A DNA stretch of 64,000 nucleotides from Azophilus sp965200465 (GTDB lineage Bacteria > Pseudomonadota > Gammaproteobacteria > Pseudomonadales > Azotimanducaceae), in NCBI GenBank assembly GCA_965200465.1, contig OZ241358.1:1550001-1614000 (forward strand). The letters are read 5' to 3'. Positions within the stretch are counted from its first letter, which is position 1. Each line of letters begins with the position of its first letter. This document shows positions 1-9,497 of this stretch, in pieces. Made by a program: the position numbers and the translations under genes. Below the pieces are notes generated by a model that worked only from the letters and a program-made list of their open reading frames with translations, was not told the DNA's origin and did not search any database.

Positions 1-792
1 CCTGTCGAGCAGGTTCGCCTCCAGCGCGAAGCGCAGCAGCATGGCGAAAACCGCCGCCTTGGAGACGGTGGCGAGATAGCCCGTCACCGTAGCCGGCGCA
101 CCCTGATAGACGTCCGGCGTCCACATGTGGAAGGGAATCAAGGACAGCTTGAAGGCCACTCCGGAGACGAACAGGAGCAGGCCCATCGCCAACCAAAGGT
201 CGGAGCGCTCCCCAGTGGCGGCGAAGGCGCCGATCTCGGCAAAGCCCATGCCGCCGACCGCGTGGTAGATCAGCGCCATGCCGAACAGCATGGTGGTGGA
301 GCCGACGCCGGAGAGCACCAGGTACTTGAGCGCCGCCTCCAAGGGCGGACTGTCCTCTTCGGGATAGGCCACCATGACGTAGAGGGAAATGGACAGCACC
401 TCCAAACCCAGCAGCACCGCGGCGAAGTGCTGGGCGCTCGCCAAGGTCATGGCGCCCAGCGTGGCGATCAGCAGCAGCAGATGGAATTCGTCCTGGCTGC
501 CGGCGCTGCCTTGCAGATAGCGATGTGACAAAAGCACCGTGACTGCGGCGATGATGATGAACAAGCCGTTGAAGAAGGCGGCGTAGGAATCCAGCATCAG
601 CAGGGGCGTCACCTCCCTGGCGCCGCTCAGTAATCCAAACGGCAAGGCGGCGAAGGCGGCGGCCAAGACCAGCCCGGCCAGCGTGGCGGTCAGCCGGTGG
701 CTGCGCCGAAAGGAAACCACGAGCAAAACGAGCAGCACGCCCGCGGTCAGGGTCAGGTGAGGCGCCAAGGCCTGGTAGTCCAGCCCGGTCAT
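1..792 (-). CDS. nuoN: NADH-quinone oxidoreductase subunit N, 3' end outside window
   Basis: This is an antiporter-like membrane subunit of complex I, which pumps protons in the inner membrane. Only the first 264 codons are in the window; the family is usually about 480 residues, so the C-terminal half lies beyond base 1. The translation begins MTGLDYQALAPHLTLTAGV and shows successive hydrophobic helices, with the conserved antiporter segment FKLSLIPFHMWTPDVYQGAP near residue 230. The start ATG at 792-790 overlaps the nuoM stop in an ATGA arrangement, so it is probably translationally coupled. It is the last gene of the nuo operon. The identity is clear from the sequence and the gene order. 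Confidence 0.95.
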   Translation of the reverse strand, partial: MTGLDYQALAPHLTLTAGVLLVLLVVSFRRSHRLTATLAGLVLAAAFAALPFGLLSGAREVTPLLMLDSYAAFFNGLFIIIAAVTVLLSHRYLQGSAGSQDEFHLLLLIATLGAMTLASAQHFAAVLLGLEVLSISLYVMVAYPEEDSPPLEAALKYLVLSGVGSTTMLFGMALIYHAVGGMGFAEIGAFAATGERSDLWLAMGLLLFVSGVAFKLSLIPFHMWTPDVYQGAPATVTGYLATVSKAAVFAMLLRFALEANLLDR

Positions 793-2237
793 GGGGCCAC
801 CCCAAGCCCGGCCACCACCGGGGCGCACAGGTCGAGCAGCGTGTTGGGATGGACGCCCAGCCAAACCAGCGCCGCCATCATGAGGATCATCACGCTAAGC
901 TCGCGGGCGCCGAAATCAGCAAAGGTCGGCGTCCCTCCGTTCTCGGCTTCCTGCAGCGCACCCTGAAAGGAGCGCTGCATCAGCGACAGGGCGTAAACGG
1001 CGGCGACGACGATGCCCACCGCGGCGGCGATGGCCAAGGGCGCATCCACTTGAAAGGCCCCCAGCAGCACCATGAATTCGCCAACGAAGTTGCCCAGCCC
1101 CGGCATTCCCAGGGAGGCGACCACGAAGAACAGCGCCACCGCGCCCATGCGCGGCGCCCGTTGCCAGAGGCCGCCCATGCGTCCCATCTCCCGGGTGTGC
1201 AGCCGTTGCTGCAAGGCGCCGGCCATCATGAACAGCGCCGCGGTGGAGAAGCCGTGCGCCACCATCTGCACGATGGCCCCCTGCACCGCCACGACATTCC
1301 AAGCGAAGGCGCCGAGCAGCACGAAACCCATGTGGCTGATGCTGCTGTAGGCCACCAGCCGCTTGAAGTCGCTCTGGCTGTAGGCCAGATAGCCGCCGTA
1401 GATGACGCTCACCGCCCCGAGCAGCATGGCCGGCCAGCGAAAGTCCAGGGCCGCTTCCGGGAACAGGGGCACCACGAAGCGCAGCAGGCCGTAGGCGCCC
1501 GTCTTCAGCAGGATGCCGGCCAGAATGACGCTGCCGGCGGTGGGCGCCTGGGTGTGGGCGTCCGGCAGCCAAGTGTGGAAGGGCACCCCCGGCAGCTTGA
1601 CCACGAAGGCGACGAAAAAGCCCAGCATCAGCCAGAAGGAGATGGTCGGGTGCAGGTCCGCGCCCAGCAGGTCCGCGTAGGCGAAGGTGAGGTCGCCGCT
1701 GGCGGCGTAGTGCGAATACACCAGGGTCAGAATGGCGAACAGCAGCAGCAAGCCGCTGATCTGGGTGAACAGGAAGAATTTCATCGCCGCATAGGCCCGT
1801 TCCTCATGGCCCCAAATGGCGATGAGGAAGTACATGGGCACCAGCATCACTTCCCAAAACACGAAGAACAGGAACAGATCCAAGGCGGTGAACACCCCCA
1901 CCACCCCGGCCAGGGTCCACAACAGGTTGAATTGGAAGAAGCCCGGGTTGCGCTCGATCTCGGTCCAGGAGGACACCACCGCAACCACCCCTAGGAACAG
2001 GGTCAGGGCCACCAAGGCGAGGCTGAGGCCGTCCATGGCCAGAGTGACGTTGATGCCGAATCTGGGTATCCAAGCCAAGGTTTCCTGCGCCCCAACGGGA
2101 ACGGCAAGCAGGTAAAGCCCAGCGGCGGCAAGGACCGCCAGGGACGCCCAGCGCGGCGCGTTCAGGTGCAGGCGCTCCGTCAAGGCGGCGAGCAGCCCGC
2201 CGACCAGCAGCAGCAAGATGAGGCCGAGCAGCATCAC
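789..2237 (-). CDS. nuoM: NADH-quinone oxidoreductase subunit M
   Basis: This 482-residue polytopic subunit is one of three antiporter-like proton-pumping subunits of complex I. It has about 14 hydrophobic helices. The proton-antiporter core includes the conserved glutamate segment FFVFWEVMLVPMYFLIAIWG and the motif LPGVPFHTWLPDAHTQAP, which is diagnostic of the NuoM/MrpD family. The length is typical (E. coli about 509). The start ATG overlaps the nuoL stop by 4 bases and its stop overlaps nuoN by 4 bases, so L, M and N are probably co-translated. Nothing is broken. Confidence 0.97.
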   Translation of the reverse strand: MMLLGLILLLLVGGLLAALTERLHLNAPRWASLAVLAAAGLYLLAVPVGAQETLAWIPRFGINVTLAMDGLSLALVALTLFLGVVAVVSSWTEIERNPGFFQFNLLWTLAGVVGVFTALDLFLFFVFWEVMLVPMYFLIAIWGHEERAYAAMKFFLFTQISGLLLLFAILTLVYSHYAASGDLTFAYADLLGADLHPTISFWLMLGFFVAFVVKLPGVPFHTWLPDAHTQAPTAGSVILAGILLKTGAYGLLRFVVPLFPEAALDFRWPAMLLGAVSVIYGGYLAYSQSDFKRLVAYSSISHMGFVLLGAFAWNVVAVQGAIVQMVAHGFSTAALFMMAGALQQRLHTREMGRMGGLWQRAPRMGAVALFFVVASLGMPGLGNFVGEFMVLLGAFQVDAPLAIAAAVGIVVAAVYALSLMQRSFQGALQEAENGGTPTFADFGARELSVMILMMAALVWLGVHPNTLLDLCAPVVAGLGVAP

Positions 2238-4084
2238 AGCGACGGCGCCAACAGGACGATCAACAGGGCCAAGACCAACCCTAGGGCCATGCTGGCCGCA
2301 TACCAGCGCAGCGCCCCGGTCTGGCTTTGCGTCACCACGGCGTTCAGGCGGCGGGCAATCTCCACGATCAGCGCGTAGATCCGGTCCACCGCATCGCTTT
2401 TGTTGACCCGCGCCACGAACATGAACGGACGCACGATCAGGCGGTCGTAGAAGGCGTCAAAGCCCCAGCCGCCGCCCCAAAAGCGGGCCAAGCCCTGGCC
2501 CAAGCCGGAGTTGACCAAGCCGTCAACGGAAAGCTGCTTGCCGCCGAAGATCAGGTAGCCGGCCAGCAAGCCAAGCATGGGCGCCAGCATGGTCACCCAC
2601 ACCAAGGCGCCCTCGTGGTGAGCTGCATCGACGCCGCCGTCCGGCAGCACCGAGGCCACCGGCACCAAGCCGAACCAGCCGCCGCCAACGGCCAGCGCCG
2701 CCAGCACCGCCAAGGGCAAGCGCATATTGAGGCCCTTGCGCTCGTGCGGCGCCGTGCGCATTTCGCCAAAGAAGGCGATGAAGATCATCCGTGCGGTGTA
2801 CAGCGAGGTCATGAAGGCCGCCAAGGCCGCCAAGCCCCAGAACCAAGGGCCGACGGCGCCGTAGTCGAAGCTGGCCAGCAGGATGAGGTCCTTGCTGTAG
2901 TAGCCGGAGGTCAGCGGCAGGGCCGCCAGCGCCGCCGAGCCGACCGCCATGCACCAGAACGGCACCGGCAGGCGCCGCCACAGGCCGCCCATCTTGAAGA
3001 TGTCCTGTTCGTGGTGCAGGGCCAAAATGACCGAGCCGGCGGCAAGGAACAGCAGCGCCTTGAAGAAGGCGTGGGTCATCAGGTGGAAGATGGCCGCCGA
3101 CCAGGCGCCGACGCCCAAAGCGAAGAACATGTAGCCGATCTGGCTCATGGTGGAGTAAGCCAGGATGCGCTTGATGTCCCTTTGGTTCAGCGCCGTGAAG
3201 GAGGCGATGAACAGGGTAAGGAGGCCCACCGCCGCCACCGCGAACTGCGCATCCGGAGACAGCAGGAACAGCTCGTGGGTGCGGGCGATGAGGTAAACCC
3301 CGGCGGTCACCATGGTGGCGGCGTGGATCAAGGCGCTCACCGGCGTGGGGCCGGCCATGGCGTCCGGCAGCCAGGTTTGCAGCGGCGCCTGCGCGGACTT
3401 TCCCGCCGCGCCGCCCAACAGCAGCAGGGCGATGATCGTGCAGAGGGCGCCGCCGTCCGGCCAAGCGGCCTGGGCGCCGTCCATCGCCGCCTGAATGTCC
3501 AGGGTGCCGAACTCCCGAAACAGCAGAAACAGGCCGATGGCCATGAAGGTGTCCCCCACCCGGGTGACCACGAACGCCTTGCGGGCCGCGTAGCCGTTCT
3601 CCGGGTCCTTGTGGTGGAAGCCGATCAACAGGTAGCTGCACAGCCCAACCCCCTCCCAGCCGAGGAACAGGGTCAGCAGATCGTCCCCCAGCACCAGCAT
3701 GAGCATGGCGAACACGAACAGATTCATATAGGCGAAGAAGCGGCTGTAGCCCTCCTCCCCGGCCATGTAGCCGGTGGCGTAAACGTGGATCAGGAAGCCG
3801 ACGCCGGTGATGACGCCCATCATCACCAAGGACAGGCCGTCCAAGTAGAGGCGAACGGCCACGTCGAAGCCGCCAGCGCCGATCCAGGCCCACAGATGCT
3901 GTGTTTGCGGAACGCCGCCCTGCTGCAGAAAGTCGCTTCCCGCTACGGCCGCCGCCAAGGCCGACAGGCCCACGGAGCCGGCGCCGACCCAAGCCGCCGG
4001 CCGCTCCGGCAACCGCCCTTCGGTGACGAACAGCACCAGAAAGCCCGCCAGGGGCAGCGCCGGAACCAGCCAGAGCCAATCCAT
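2234..4084 (-). CDS. nuoL: NADH-quinone oxidoreductase subunit L
   Basis: This is the distal proton-pumping antiporter-like subunit of complex I, 616 residues, close to the E. coli length of 613. It shows the family blocks LFLGWEGVGLCSYLLIGFHH, APLQTWLPDAMAGPTPVSAL and HAATMVTAGVYLIART. A long hydrophobic tail fits the lateral helix that braces the membrane arm. It sits 6 bases after nuoK and overlaps nuoM by 4 bases. A long frame open on the opposite strand here is a by-product of GC-rich codon use. Confidence 0.97.
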   Translation of the reverse strand: MDWLWLVPALPLAGFLVLFVTEGRLPERPAAWVGAGSVGLSALAAAVAGSDFLQQGGVPQTQHLWAWIGAGGFDVAVRLYLDGLSLVMMGVITGVGFLIHVYATGYMAGEEGYSRFFAYMNLFVFAMLMLVLGDDLLTLFLGWEGVGLCSYLLIGFHHKDPENGYAARKAFVVTRVGDTFMAIGLFLLFREFGTLDIQAAMDGAQAAWPDGGALCTIIALLLLGGAAGKSAQAPLQTWLPDAMAGPTPVSALIHAATMVTAGVYLIARTHELFLLSPDAQFAVAAVGLLTLFIASFTALNQRDIKRILAYSTMSQIGYMFFALGVGAWSAAIFHLMTHAFFKALLFLAAGSVILALHHEQDIFKMGGLWRRLPVPFWCMAVGSAALAALPLTSGYYSKDLILLASFDYGAVGPWFWGLAALAAFMTSLYTARMIFIAFFGEMRTAPHERKGLNMRLPLAVLAALAVGGGWFGLVPVASVLPDGGVDAAHHEGALVWVTMLAPMLGLLAGYLIFGGKQLSVDGLVNSGLGQGLARFWGGGWGFDAFYDRLIVRPFMFVARVNKSDAVDRIYALIVEIARRLNAVVTQSQTGALRWYAASMALGLVLALLIVLLAPSL

Positions 4085-4090
4085 CCCCGT

Positions 4091-4405
4091 CTAACCCGAA
4101 AGCTCGCTGGCTGCGTCGATGTCCAAATTGTCAAAGCGGCGGGCCAGTTGCAGCACCAGCCCGAGGCCCACCGCCACCTCGGCGGCGGCCAAGGAGAGCA
4201 CCAGCATGAACATGATTTGCCCGTCGGCCTCCGCCCAGCGGGCGCCGGCGGCGACGAAGGCCAGGCCGCAGGCGTTCATCATGATCTCCAGGGACATCAG
4301 CAGGAAGATGATGTTGCGCCGCACCAAGACGCCGGCGAGGCCGATGGCGAACAAGGCCGCCGCCAAAACCAGCACCTGTTCGATGGGCACGGCTACGGCG
4401 GTCAC
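4091..4405 (-). CDS. nuoK: NADH-quinone oxidoreductase subunit K
   Basis: This small membrane subunit of complex I (104 residues, three helices) forms part of the proton path next to NuoJ. It has the family segments GLAGVLVRRNIIFLLMSLEI and ECAAEVAVGLG-like LSLAAAEVAVGLGLVLQLAR, both carrying the conserved membrane glutamates. Its start overlaps the nuoJ stop by 4 bases. Length and order are normal. Confidence 0.96.
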   Translation of the reverse strand: MTAVAVPIEQVLVLAAALFAIGLAGVLVRRNIIFLLMSLEIMMNACGLAFVAAGARWAEADGQIMFMLVLSLAAAEVAVGLGLVLQLARRFDNLDIDAASELSG

Positions 4406-4923
4406 GCGATCTCCTCCCGCCGCGCCCGCATGTAGCGCCGGCCGAGATGAAAGGCGCCCACCAAGGCGGCCAACAGCAGGATGGAGGCCAGTTCCACCGC
4501 CAGCAAGTAGGGGCCGAAGAGCTCAACGCCAACCGCCTTGGGCGACACCGGCGTTCCCGAAGCCGTGATCGGGGAACCAGCGATCAGGTAGATCATCTCC
4601 AACAGCAGCACCGCGGTCAGCACGCCGGGGCCGATCCACATGCGCGGCAGGAGCCAGCGGCGCTCCTGCGCCGCCGCCTCCCGGCCCAGGTTCAGCATCA
4701 TCACCACGAACAGGAAGAACACCACGATGGCGCCGGCGTAGATCAACACCTCCAGGGCGGCGGCGAAGGGCGCCCCAAGCAGATAAAAAATGACCGCCAC
4801 CGCCAGCAGGGAAATGATGAGGTAGATCAGCGCATGGGAGGCGTTGGTGCGGGTGACGGCCAGGCCCGTGGCCGCCAAGGCCACCGCCGACGCCAAGTAG
4901 AACAGGACGATCTCCAAGCTCAC
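4402..4923 (-). CDS. nuoJ: NADH-quinone oxidoreductase subunit J
   Basis: This is a 173-residue membrane subunit of complex I with five predicted helices. Its central segment EVLIYAGAIVVFFLFVVMML is the signature of NuoJ/ND6 (the helix with the pi-bulge). Overlaps of 4 bases at both ends, with nuoI and nuoK, suggest translational coupling. The length matches the family. Confidence 0.96.
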   Translation of the reverse strand: MSLEIVLFYLASAVALAATGLAVTRTNASHALIYLIISLLAVAVIFYLLGAPFAAALEVLIYAGAIVVFFLFVVMMLNLGREAAAQERRWLLPRMWIGPGVLTAVLLLEMIYLIAGSPITASGTPVSPKAVGVELFGPYLLAVELASILLLAALVGAFHLGRRYMRARREEIA

Positions 4924-5438
4924 GGCAGCAGCTCGCGCACATCCACCGGCGGGCGCTCGTTCTGCGCCTCGCCCTTGTCCTTGCCGGCGATGGTCTTGCC
5001 GGCCACCTGCCAGAACGAATAGTCCGGATACTTGCCGACGCCGTCGATCAGCAGGTGCTCCTTTTCATAGACCATGCTGTCGCGGTTGTACTCGGCCAGT
5101 TCGAAGTCCGGCGTAAGCTGAATGGCGTAGGTGGGGCAGGCCTCCTCGCACAGGCCGCACATGATGCAGCGGGAGAAGTTGATGCGGAAGAATTCGGGAT
5201 ACCAGCGCCCGTCCTCCTCTTTTTGGGTCTTCTGCAGGGCGATGCAATCCACCGGGCAGGCCACGGCGCAGAGGTTGCAGGCCACGCAGCGCTCCTCCCC
5301 GTCCGGGTCCCGGGTCAGCACGATGCGGCCCCGGTAGCGGGGGGCTAAGTAGGGCATCTCCTCCGGGTACTGCACCGTCTCGTTGCGGGAGAAGGTGTGC
5401 TGCAGCACCGTCCACAGGGTTCGCAAATGGCTCCACAT
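4920..5438 (-). CDS. nuoI: NADH-quinone oxidoreductase subunit I, 2x[4Fe-4S] ferredoxin-like
   Basis: This peripheral-arm subunit carries clusters N6a and N6b, which pass electrons to NuoB. Two complete ferredoxin motifs are visible: C51-C54-C57-C61 (CVACNLCAVACP) and C91-C94-C97-C101 (CIMCGLCEEACP). At 172 residues it is of usual length. It lies 4 bases after nuoH and overlaps nuoJ by 4 bases. Confidence 0.97.
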   Translation of the reverse strand: MWSHLRTLWTVLQHTFSRNETVQYPEEMPYLAPRYRGRIVLTRDPDGEERCVACNLCAVACPVDCIALQKTQKEEDGRWYPEFFRINFSRCIMCGLCEEACPTYAIQLTPDFELAEYNRDSMVYEKEHLLIDGVGKYPDYSFWQVAGKTIAGKDKGEAQNERPPVDVRELLP

Positions 5439-5442
5439 GGGT

Positions 5443-6429
5443 TCAGCCTCCCGTTCGCAGCAGGGCGACGGCGCCGGTGGCCAGCAGGTTGACCAGGGTG
5501 ATCGGCAGCAGAATCTTCCAGCCCAAGGACATCAGTTGGTCGTAGCGCGGCCTCGGAATGGCCGCCCGCAGCAGGATGAAGCCGCACACGAAAAACGCCG
5601 TCTTTAGCGAAAACCAAACGATTGGCGGCAAAAAGCTCGGCCCCAGCCAGCCGCCGAAGAACAGGGTGACGACCATGGCGGAGGTCAGGATCACGCCCAG
5701 ATATTCGCCCACCATGATGAGGCCGAACTTCATGGACGAATACTCCGTGTGGAAGCCGGCGGCCAGTTCGTGCTCCGCCTCCGGCAGGTCGAAGGGCAGG
5801 CGGTGGGTTTCGGCCAGGCCGGCGATGAGGAAGACAATGAAGCCAAGCGCCTGCGGAAACACGAACCAAATGTCCTCCTGGGCGCGGACGATGTCGCTCA
5901 TGTTGAAGGAGCCGGATAAGAGCACCACGCCCATGATCGACAGGCCCATGAAGACTTCGTAGGTGATCATCTGGGCGCCGCTGCGCAGGCCGCCGAGCAG
6001 AGAGTATTTGTTGTTGCTGGCCAGCCCGCCGAGCAGCACCCCATAGACGGCGATGGAGGTCATGGCCAGAAAGAACAGCACGCCGATGTTCAGGTCGCTG
6101 ACGGCCAAGCCGGGGCCGAAGGGCACCACGACGAAGCCCATCAACATGCCGGCGACGATGGCGGTGGGCGCCAGGGTGAACACCACCCGATCCGCGAAGG
6201 GCGGCACCCAGTCGTCCTTGGTGAACAGCTTCACCACGTCCGCGACGATTTGCAGCAGGCCGAACGGCCCCACCCGGTTCGGCCCCAGCCGGTCTTGCCA
6301 AAAGCCCAGCAACCGCCGCTCCCACCAAATGAGCAGCGCGGCGCTGAGCAAGGCGCCGCCGAGCACCGGGGCGATCATGACGAACGCCATGTTCAGTTCG
6401 ACGCTCAAGCCGAAAACGCTCAGCTCCAT
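5443..6429 (-). CDS. nuoH: NADH-quinone oxidoreductase subunit H
   Basis: This is the membrane subunit that, with NuoB and NuoCD, forms the quinone-binding chamber. The chosen start is the ATG at 6429 (MELSVFGLSVELNMAF), giving 328 residues. The open frame extends 42 codons upstream into nuoG, but that part has no NuoH character. Diagnostic blocks include ERRLLGFWQDRLGPNRVGPF and the loop AETHRLPFDLPEAEHELAAG with its conserved acidic residues. There is a 2-base gap from the nuoG stop. Confidence 0.96.
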   Translation of the reverse strand: MELSVFGLSVELNMAFVMIAPVLGGALLSAALLIWWERRLLGFWQDRLGPNRVGPFGLLQIVADVVKLFTKDDWVPPFADRVVFTLAPTAIVAGMLMGFVVVPFGPGLAVSDLNIGVLFFLAMTSIAVYGVLLGGLASNNKYSLLGGLRSGAQMITYEVFMGLSIMGVVLLSGSFNMSDIVRAQEDIWFVFPQALGFIVFLIAGLAETHRLPFDLPEAEHELAAGFHTEYSSMKFGLIMVGEYLGVILTSAMVVTLFFGGWLGPSFLPPIVWFSLKTAFFVCGFILLRAAIPRPRYDQLMSLGWKILLPITLVNLLATGAVALLRTGG

Positions 6430-6431
6430 GC

Positions 6432-9209
6432 CTAACCCTTGGCGATGAGTGCAGGCGCTTGGGGCGCAACGAAGTCCGGGTCCCCTGCAAGGGTGCCCAG
6501 CAAACCGGGCAGCGCCTTCGGGCCACCCGCCATGCCCAAGGTGACGGCGGCGCAACCCGGGGCCATGCCCGGCTCAATGCGCACCGCCAAGGCGCCGACG
6601 CCGGCAATGCGGGCGCCCTGCCCCGCCTCCAGGCCCAAGGCGGCGGCGTCCTGCGGGTGCAGCAGAACTTCCGGATGGCCGCTGCGCTCGGCAATGGGTG
6701 GCGAATGGTTGGAGAGTTCCTCGGCGCCGAACACCGGATGCAGCGGCGTCAGACGCAACCTCCCATCGGCTTCAACCGCGGCCGGCGGTTCGCGGAACCG
6801 GCCCGCCAGCCCGTTGCCGCCATGGTGCGGCTTGGGGTGGATCAAGCGGGCGCCGCCCTGCCCGCCCTGCAGCGGCCCGCCCACTTCCTGCTGGAACTTG
6901 AACAGGGATTGGTTGGAGTTCCAGCCGGGGGACCAGACATAGGGAATCAAGGCGCCGGGCTGGGCACCGCTGCCGCCTTCCATGGAGTACGCGAAGGGCG
7001 TCTGCTCGTCCACGGGGGACTTCGGCTCGTGAACGCTCAAATCCGCGTATTGGGCGGTGCGCCCGCTGGCCCGATGGGTCATGCGCGGAATGCGCTGCTG
7101 GGCGTTGGTGCGGTAGCCGGCCCCCGGAGCGGCTTCGGCCATGCCGGCCAGGGCCGGGTTGGCGGCGGCGCAGGCGGCGGACACCTCATCCACCTGCTCG
7201 AAGCCCAAGTCGTTGCGGCCGGCGGCTTGGGCGGCGGCGGACAGCCAACCCCAAGCGGCGTCCACCCCTCCCTTGGGTGCAAACACTTGGTAGAACCGCT
7301 GGGCGCGGCCTTCGTAGTTGACGAAGGTGCCGGTGGTCTCCGCATAGCTGGCGGCCGGCAGCACCAAAGCGGCGGCTTCGGCGGTGGCCGTCTCCAGCAC
7401 GTCCAGCACCACCAGGTTCTTGGCGGCGGACAGGGCCTTATCGACCTGCTCCGCCGGCAAACGGCAATGCAGGTCGTTCTCCAGAACGATGGCTGCGTCC
7501 GCCGAGCCTTCCTCTAGGCGCTGCATGGCCGCCTCCAAGGTCAGGCCCGCTCCCAACAGCGTCGCGCCCATGCCGTTGGCTTCCTTGCCGGCGATCAACA
7601 GGCCGACGTCCTTGCCCTGCCCAGTCAAGGCCCAAGCGATGTTGGCCGCGGCTTTGAGGACATCCTCCGAGGCGCAAGCGACGCCCGTGACAATCAAGGG
7701 CTTGTGCGCTTGCGACAGGGCCTTGACTGCCTCCGCAATGAACTCTTCGGCGGCGTTTGACGGGCCGGAAACGCCCTCCGCAAAGGCGCCGTCAATGCCG
7801 TGGGCGATGGCGAAGCCCGCTTGGGCGATGGCCTCCGGGCCTTGGCGCAGCGCTTGGGTGGCCAGTTCGTCCAATCTAGTGGGGGCCGGCGTGGCAATGA
7901 AGAACGGATTGGCCGCACCTTGGGCGTGGCCGCGCACCCCGGCCTCCTGCCAGAGCGGTATGCCCGCCTCCGCCGCCATCCGCAAGGAGAGGTTGCGCGC
8001 ACTCTGGCGCAGGGACAAGGCGATGCGCGGCGCGGTGTTGGGAATGTCCTCGCCAAGAATGAGCACCGCATCGGCGGACTCCGCCTCCGCCACCGTGGCC
8101 AAGCGGGCGCCGCCGGACTGCATGATGGCCAGGGCCAGCCTGTGCAACGCCGCCTCCGCGGCTGGGACGCCGGCGCTGAAGTTCTCCTCCCCCACCAAGC
8201 GCTTCAGGATGAAGTTGCTTTCCATCGAGGCGCGGGGGGAGCCGATGCCGATGGCCTTGCCGCCGCCGAGAATCTTCGCCAGCCGCCGGGTTGCGGCTGC
8301 TTGGTCCAAGGCTTCAAAAACGCCGTCCTTGGCCTTGGCGCCGGCCTGGCGCAGGCGGGTGGCGCCGTTGACGAAGTGGCTGCCGAAGCGCCCGCGGTCG
8401 CAGAGGAAGTAGCCGTTGACGTCCGGGTGGTAGCGGTTGTGGATGCGCTTGAGCAAACCGTAGCGCTCGCCGGGCAGCGTGTTGCAGCCGACGGCGCAGC
8501 CGGGGCAGATGGAGGGCGCGGACTGCAGGTCCCACTTGCGGGTGTAGGTGGCGCTGAACGGCTTGTCCGTGAACACGCCGGTGGGGCAAACCTCCACCAA
8601 GTTGCCGGCGAACTCGCTTTCGAGCACCCCGTCCTCCTGGCGCCCGAAGAACATGCGGGAGCGGGAGCCGAAAGCGTCCAAGTCCTTGCCGCCGGCGTAG
8701 TCCCGGTAGTAGCGCACGCAGCGGTAGCAGGTGATGCAGCGGTTCATTTCGTGGCCGATGAACGGCCCGAGGAATTGGTTGCGGAAGGTGCGCTTGGCGC
8801 CTTGGTAGCGCCGGGCAGTGTGGCCGGCCATGACGGTCATGTCCTGCAGGTGGCATTCGCCGCCCTCCTCGCAGACTGGGCAGTCGTGCGGGTGATTCTC
8901 CATCAGCCACTCGATCACCTGTTTGCGGAAGTCCGCAGCGAAAGCGCCCGGCCCCTCCCGCCCCGGCGCCCCGATGCCGACGCGCATGCCGTCCTGCACG
9001 GTCATCATGCAGGCCATTTGCAGGCGCCCGCGCTCGTCCTGCTCGTCAGCGTAGTGCATGACCGCGCACAGGCGGCAGGAGCCCACCGACCCCATGGCCG
9101 GATGCCAGCAGAAATAGGGCAAGTCAAGATGTTCGGAGAGGACGGCGTGGAGAAGGTTCTGGCCTTCCTTGAGGTCGTAGTCCTTGCCGTCTATGTTGAC
9201 GCGAGCCAT
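6432..9209 (-). CDS. nuoG: NADH-quinone oxidoreductase subunit G, iron-sulfur/molybdopterin-like
   Basis: This is the large peripheral-arm subunit of complex I, 925 residues from the ATG at 9209 (MARVNIDGKDYDLKEGQNLL). An N-terminal [2Fe-2S] domain has C34, C45, C48 and C67. It is followed by the His/Cys motif HDCPVCEEGGECHLQD, the ferredoxin pair CITCYRC and CPTGVFTDKP, and the extra cluster motif CPGCAVGC. The rest is a degenerate molybdopterin-oxidoreductase domain. In a normal operon nuoF would end just upstream; here about 6.2 kb of accessory DNA separates them, so expression of nuoG-N needs read-through or its own promoter. An alternative upstream in-frame ATG at 9332 lacks family similarity. 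Confidence 0.95.
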   Translation of the reverse strand: MARVNIDGKDYDLKEGQNLLHAVLSEHLDLPYFCWHPAMGSVGSCRLCAVMHYADEQDERGRLQMACMMTVQDGMRVGIGAPGREGPGAFAADFRKQVIEWLMENHPHDCPVCEEGGECHLQDMTVMAGHTARRYQGAKRTFRNQFLGPFIGHEMNRCITCYRCVRYYRDYAGGKDLDAFGSRSRMFFGRQEDGVLESEFAGNLVEVCPTGVFTDKPFSATYTRKWDLQSAPSICPGCAVGCNTLPGERYGLLKRIHNRYHPDVNGYFLCDRGRFGSHFVNGATRLRQAGAKAKDGVFEALDQAAATRRLAKILGGGKAIGIGSPRASMESNFILKRLVGEENFSAGVPAAEAALHRLALAIMQSGGARLATVAEAESADAVLILGEDIPNTAPRIALSLRQSARNLSLRMAAEAGIPLWQEAGVRGHAQGAANPFFIATPAPTRLDELATQALRQGPEAIAQAGFAIAHGIDGAFAEGVSGPSNAAEEFIAEAVKALSQAHKPLIVTGVACASEDVLKAAANIAWALTGQGKDVGLLIAGKEANGMGATLLGAGLTLEAAMQRLEEGSADAAIVLENDLHCRLPAEQVDKALSAAKNLVVLDVLETATAEAAALVLPAASYAETTGTFVNYEGRAQRFYQVFAPKGGVDAAWGWLSAAAQAAGRNDLGFEQVDEVSAACAAANPALAGMAEAAPGAGYRTNAQQRIPRMTHRASGRTAQYADLSVHEPKSPVDEQTPFAYSMEGGSGAQPGALIPYVWSPGWNSNQSLFKFQQEVGGPLQGGQGGARLIHPKPHHGGNGLAGRFREPPAAVEADGRLRLTPLHPVFGAEELSNHSPPIAERSGHPEVLLHPQDAAALGLEAGQGARIAGVGALAVRIEPGMAPGCAAVTLGMAGGPKALPGLLGTLAGDPDFVAPQAPALIAKG

Positions 9210-9338
9210 AGGTGCGCTGATTCCTCCACCAACCCCGATGTTGCCGCAGCCCCAACCCGCGCTCCTTAAGGGCCGGCACCTTAAGGACACGCAGGGCGGA
9301 AAACCGCGCAACAATACAGACTGAGGCCGCAAGGGGCA
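9210..9338 (-). other. nuoG leader with CCTTAAGG inverted repeat
   Basis: This untranslated stretch lies between nuoG and the first island repeat. Read toward nuoG it contains two CCTTAAGG palindromes about 7 bases apart (around 9266-9290) that could form a hairpin, then a purine-rich GGTGGAGGAATC ahead of the ATG that may serve as a ribosome-binding site at a rather long distance. No convincing sigma-70 promoter was recognised. It is a candidate site for independent expression or attenuation of nuoG-N. Confidence 0.35.
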
Positions 9339-9497
9339 AGGGCAACAGGCGAAAAAGGCGGCACATTAGCCATCTGCTCCGAAGCGCCAATGGCGCACGG
9401 CAAATGCAGCCAAGTTCCACAGCAGCAAAGCCGAGCTATGTTAAGGCGCGGTCGGCAGGGCTTACTTCCAAATGCCGCCCGATGGCCGCCAAGGCGG
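9339..9497. repeat. Island boundary direct repeat R (left and right halves intact)
   Basis: Bases 9339-9411 reappear at 13658-13730 with about 5 mismatches in 73. Bases 9420-9497 reappear at 14583-14660 with 2 mismatches in 78, in the same orientation. The right half includes the last codons of hicB (stop at 9436). The second copy is split by a toxin-antitoxin module, whereas this copy is continuous. The two copies bracket the whole accessory island between nuoF and nuoG. Confidence 0.85.

Noticed and set aside
2327..4435. Very long open frame antisense to nuoL and nuoK
   Set aside because: Composition is rich in Q, H, R and G, as expected from the reverse complement of a GC-rich membrane protein gene; there is no ribosome-binding site or family similarity.
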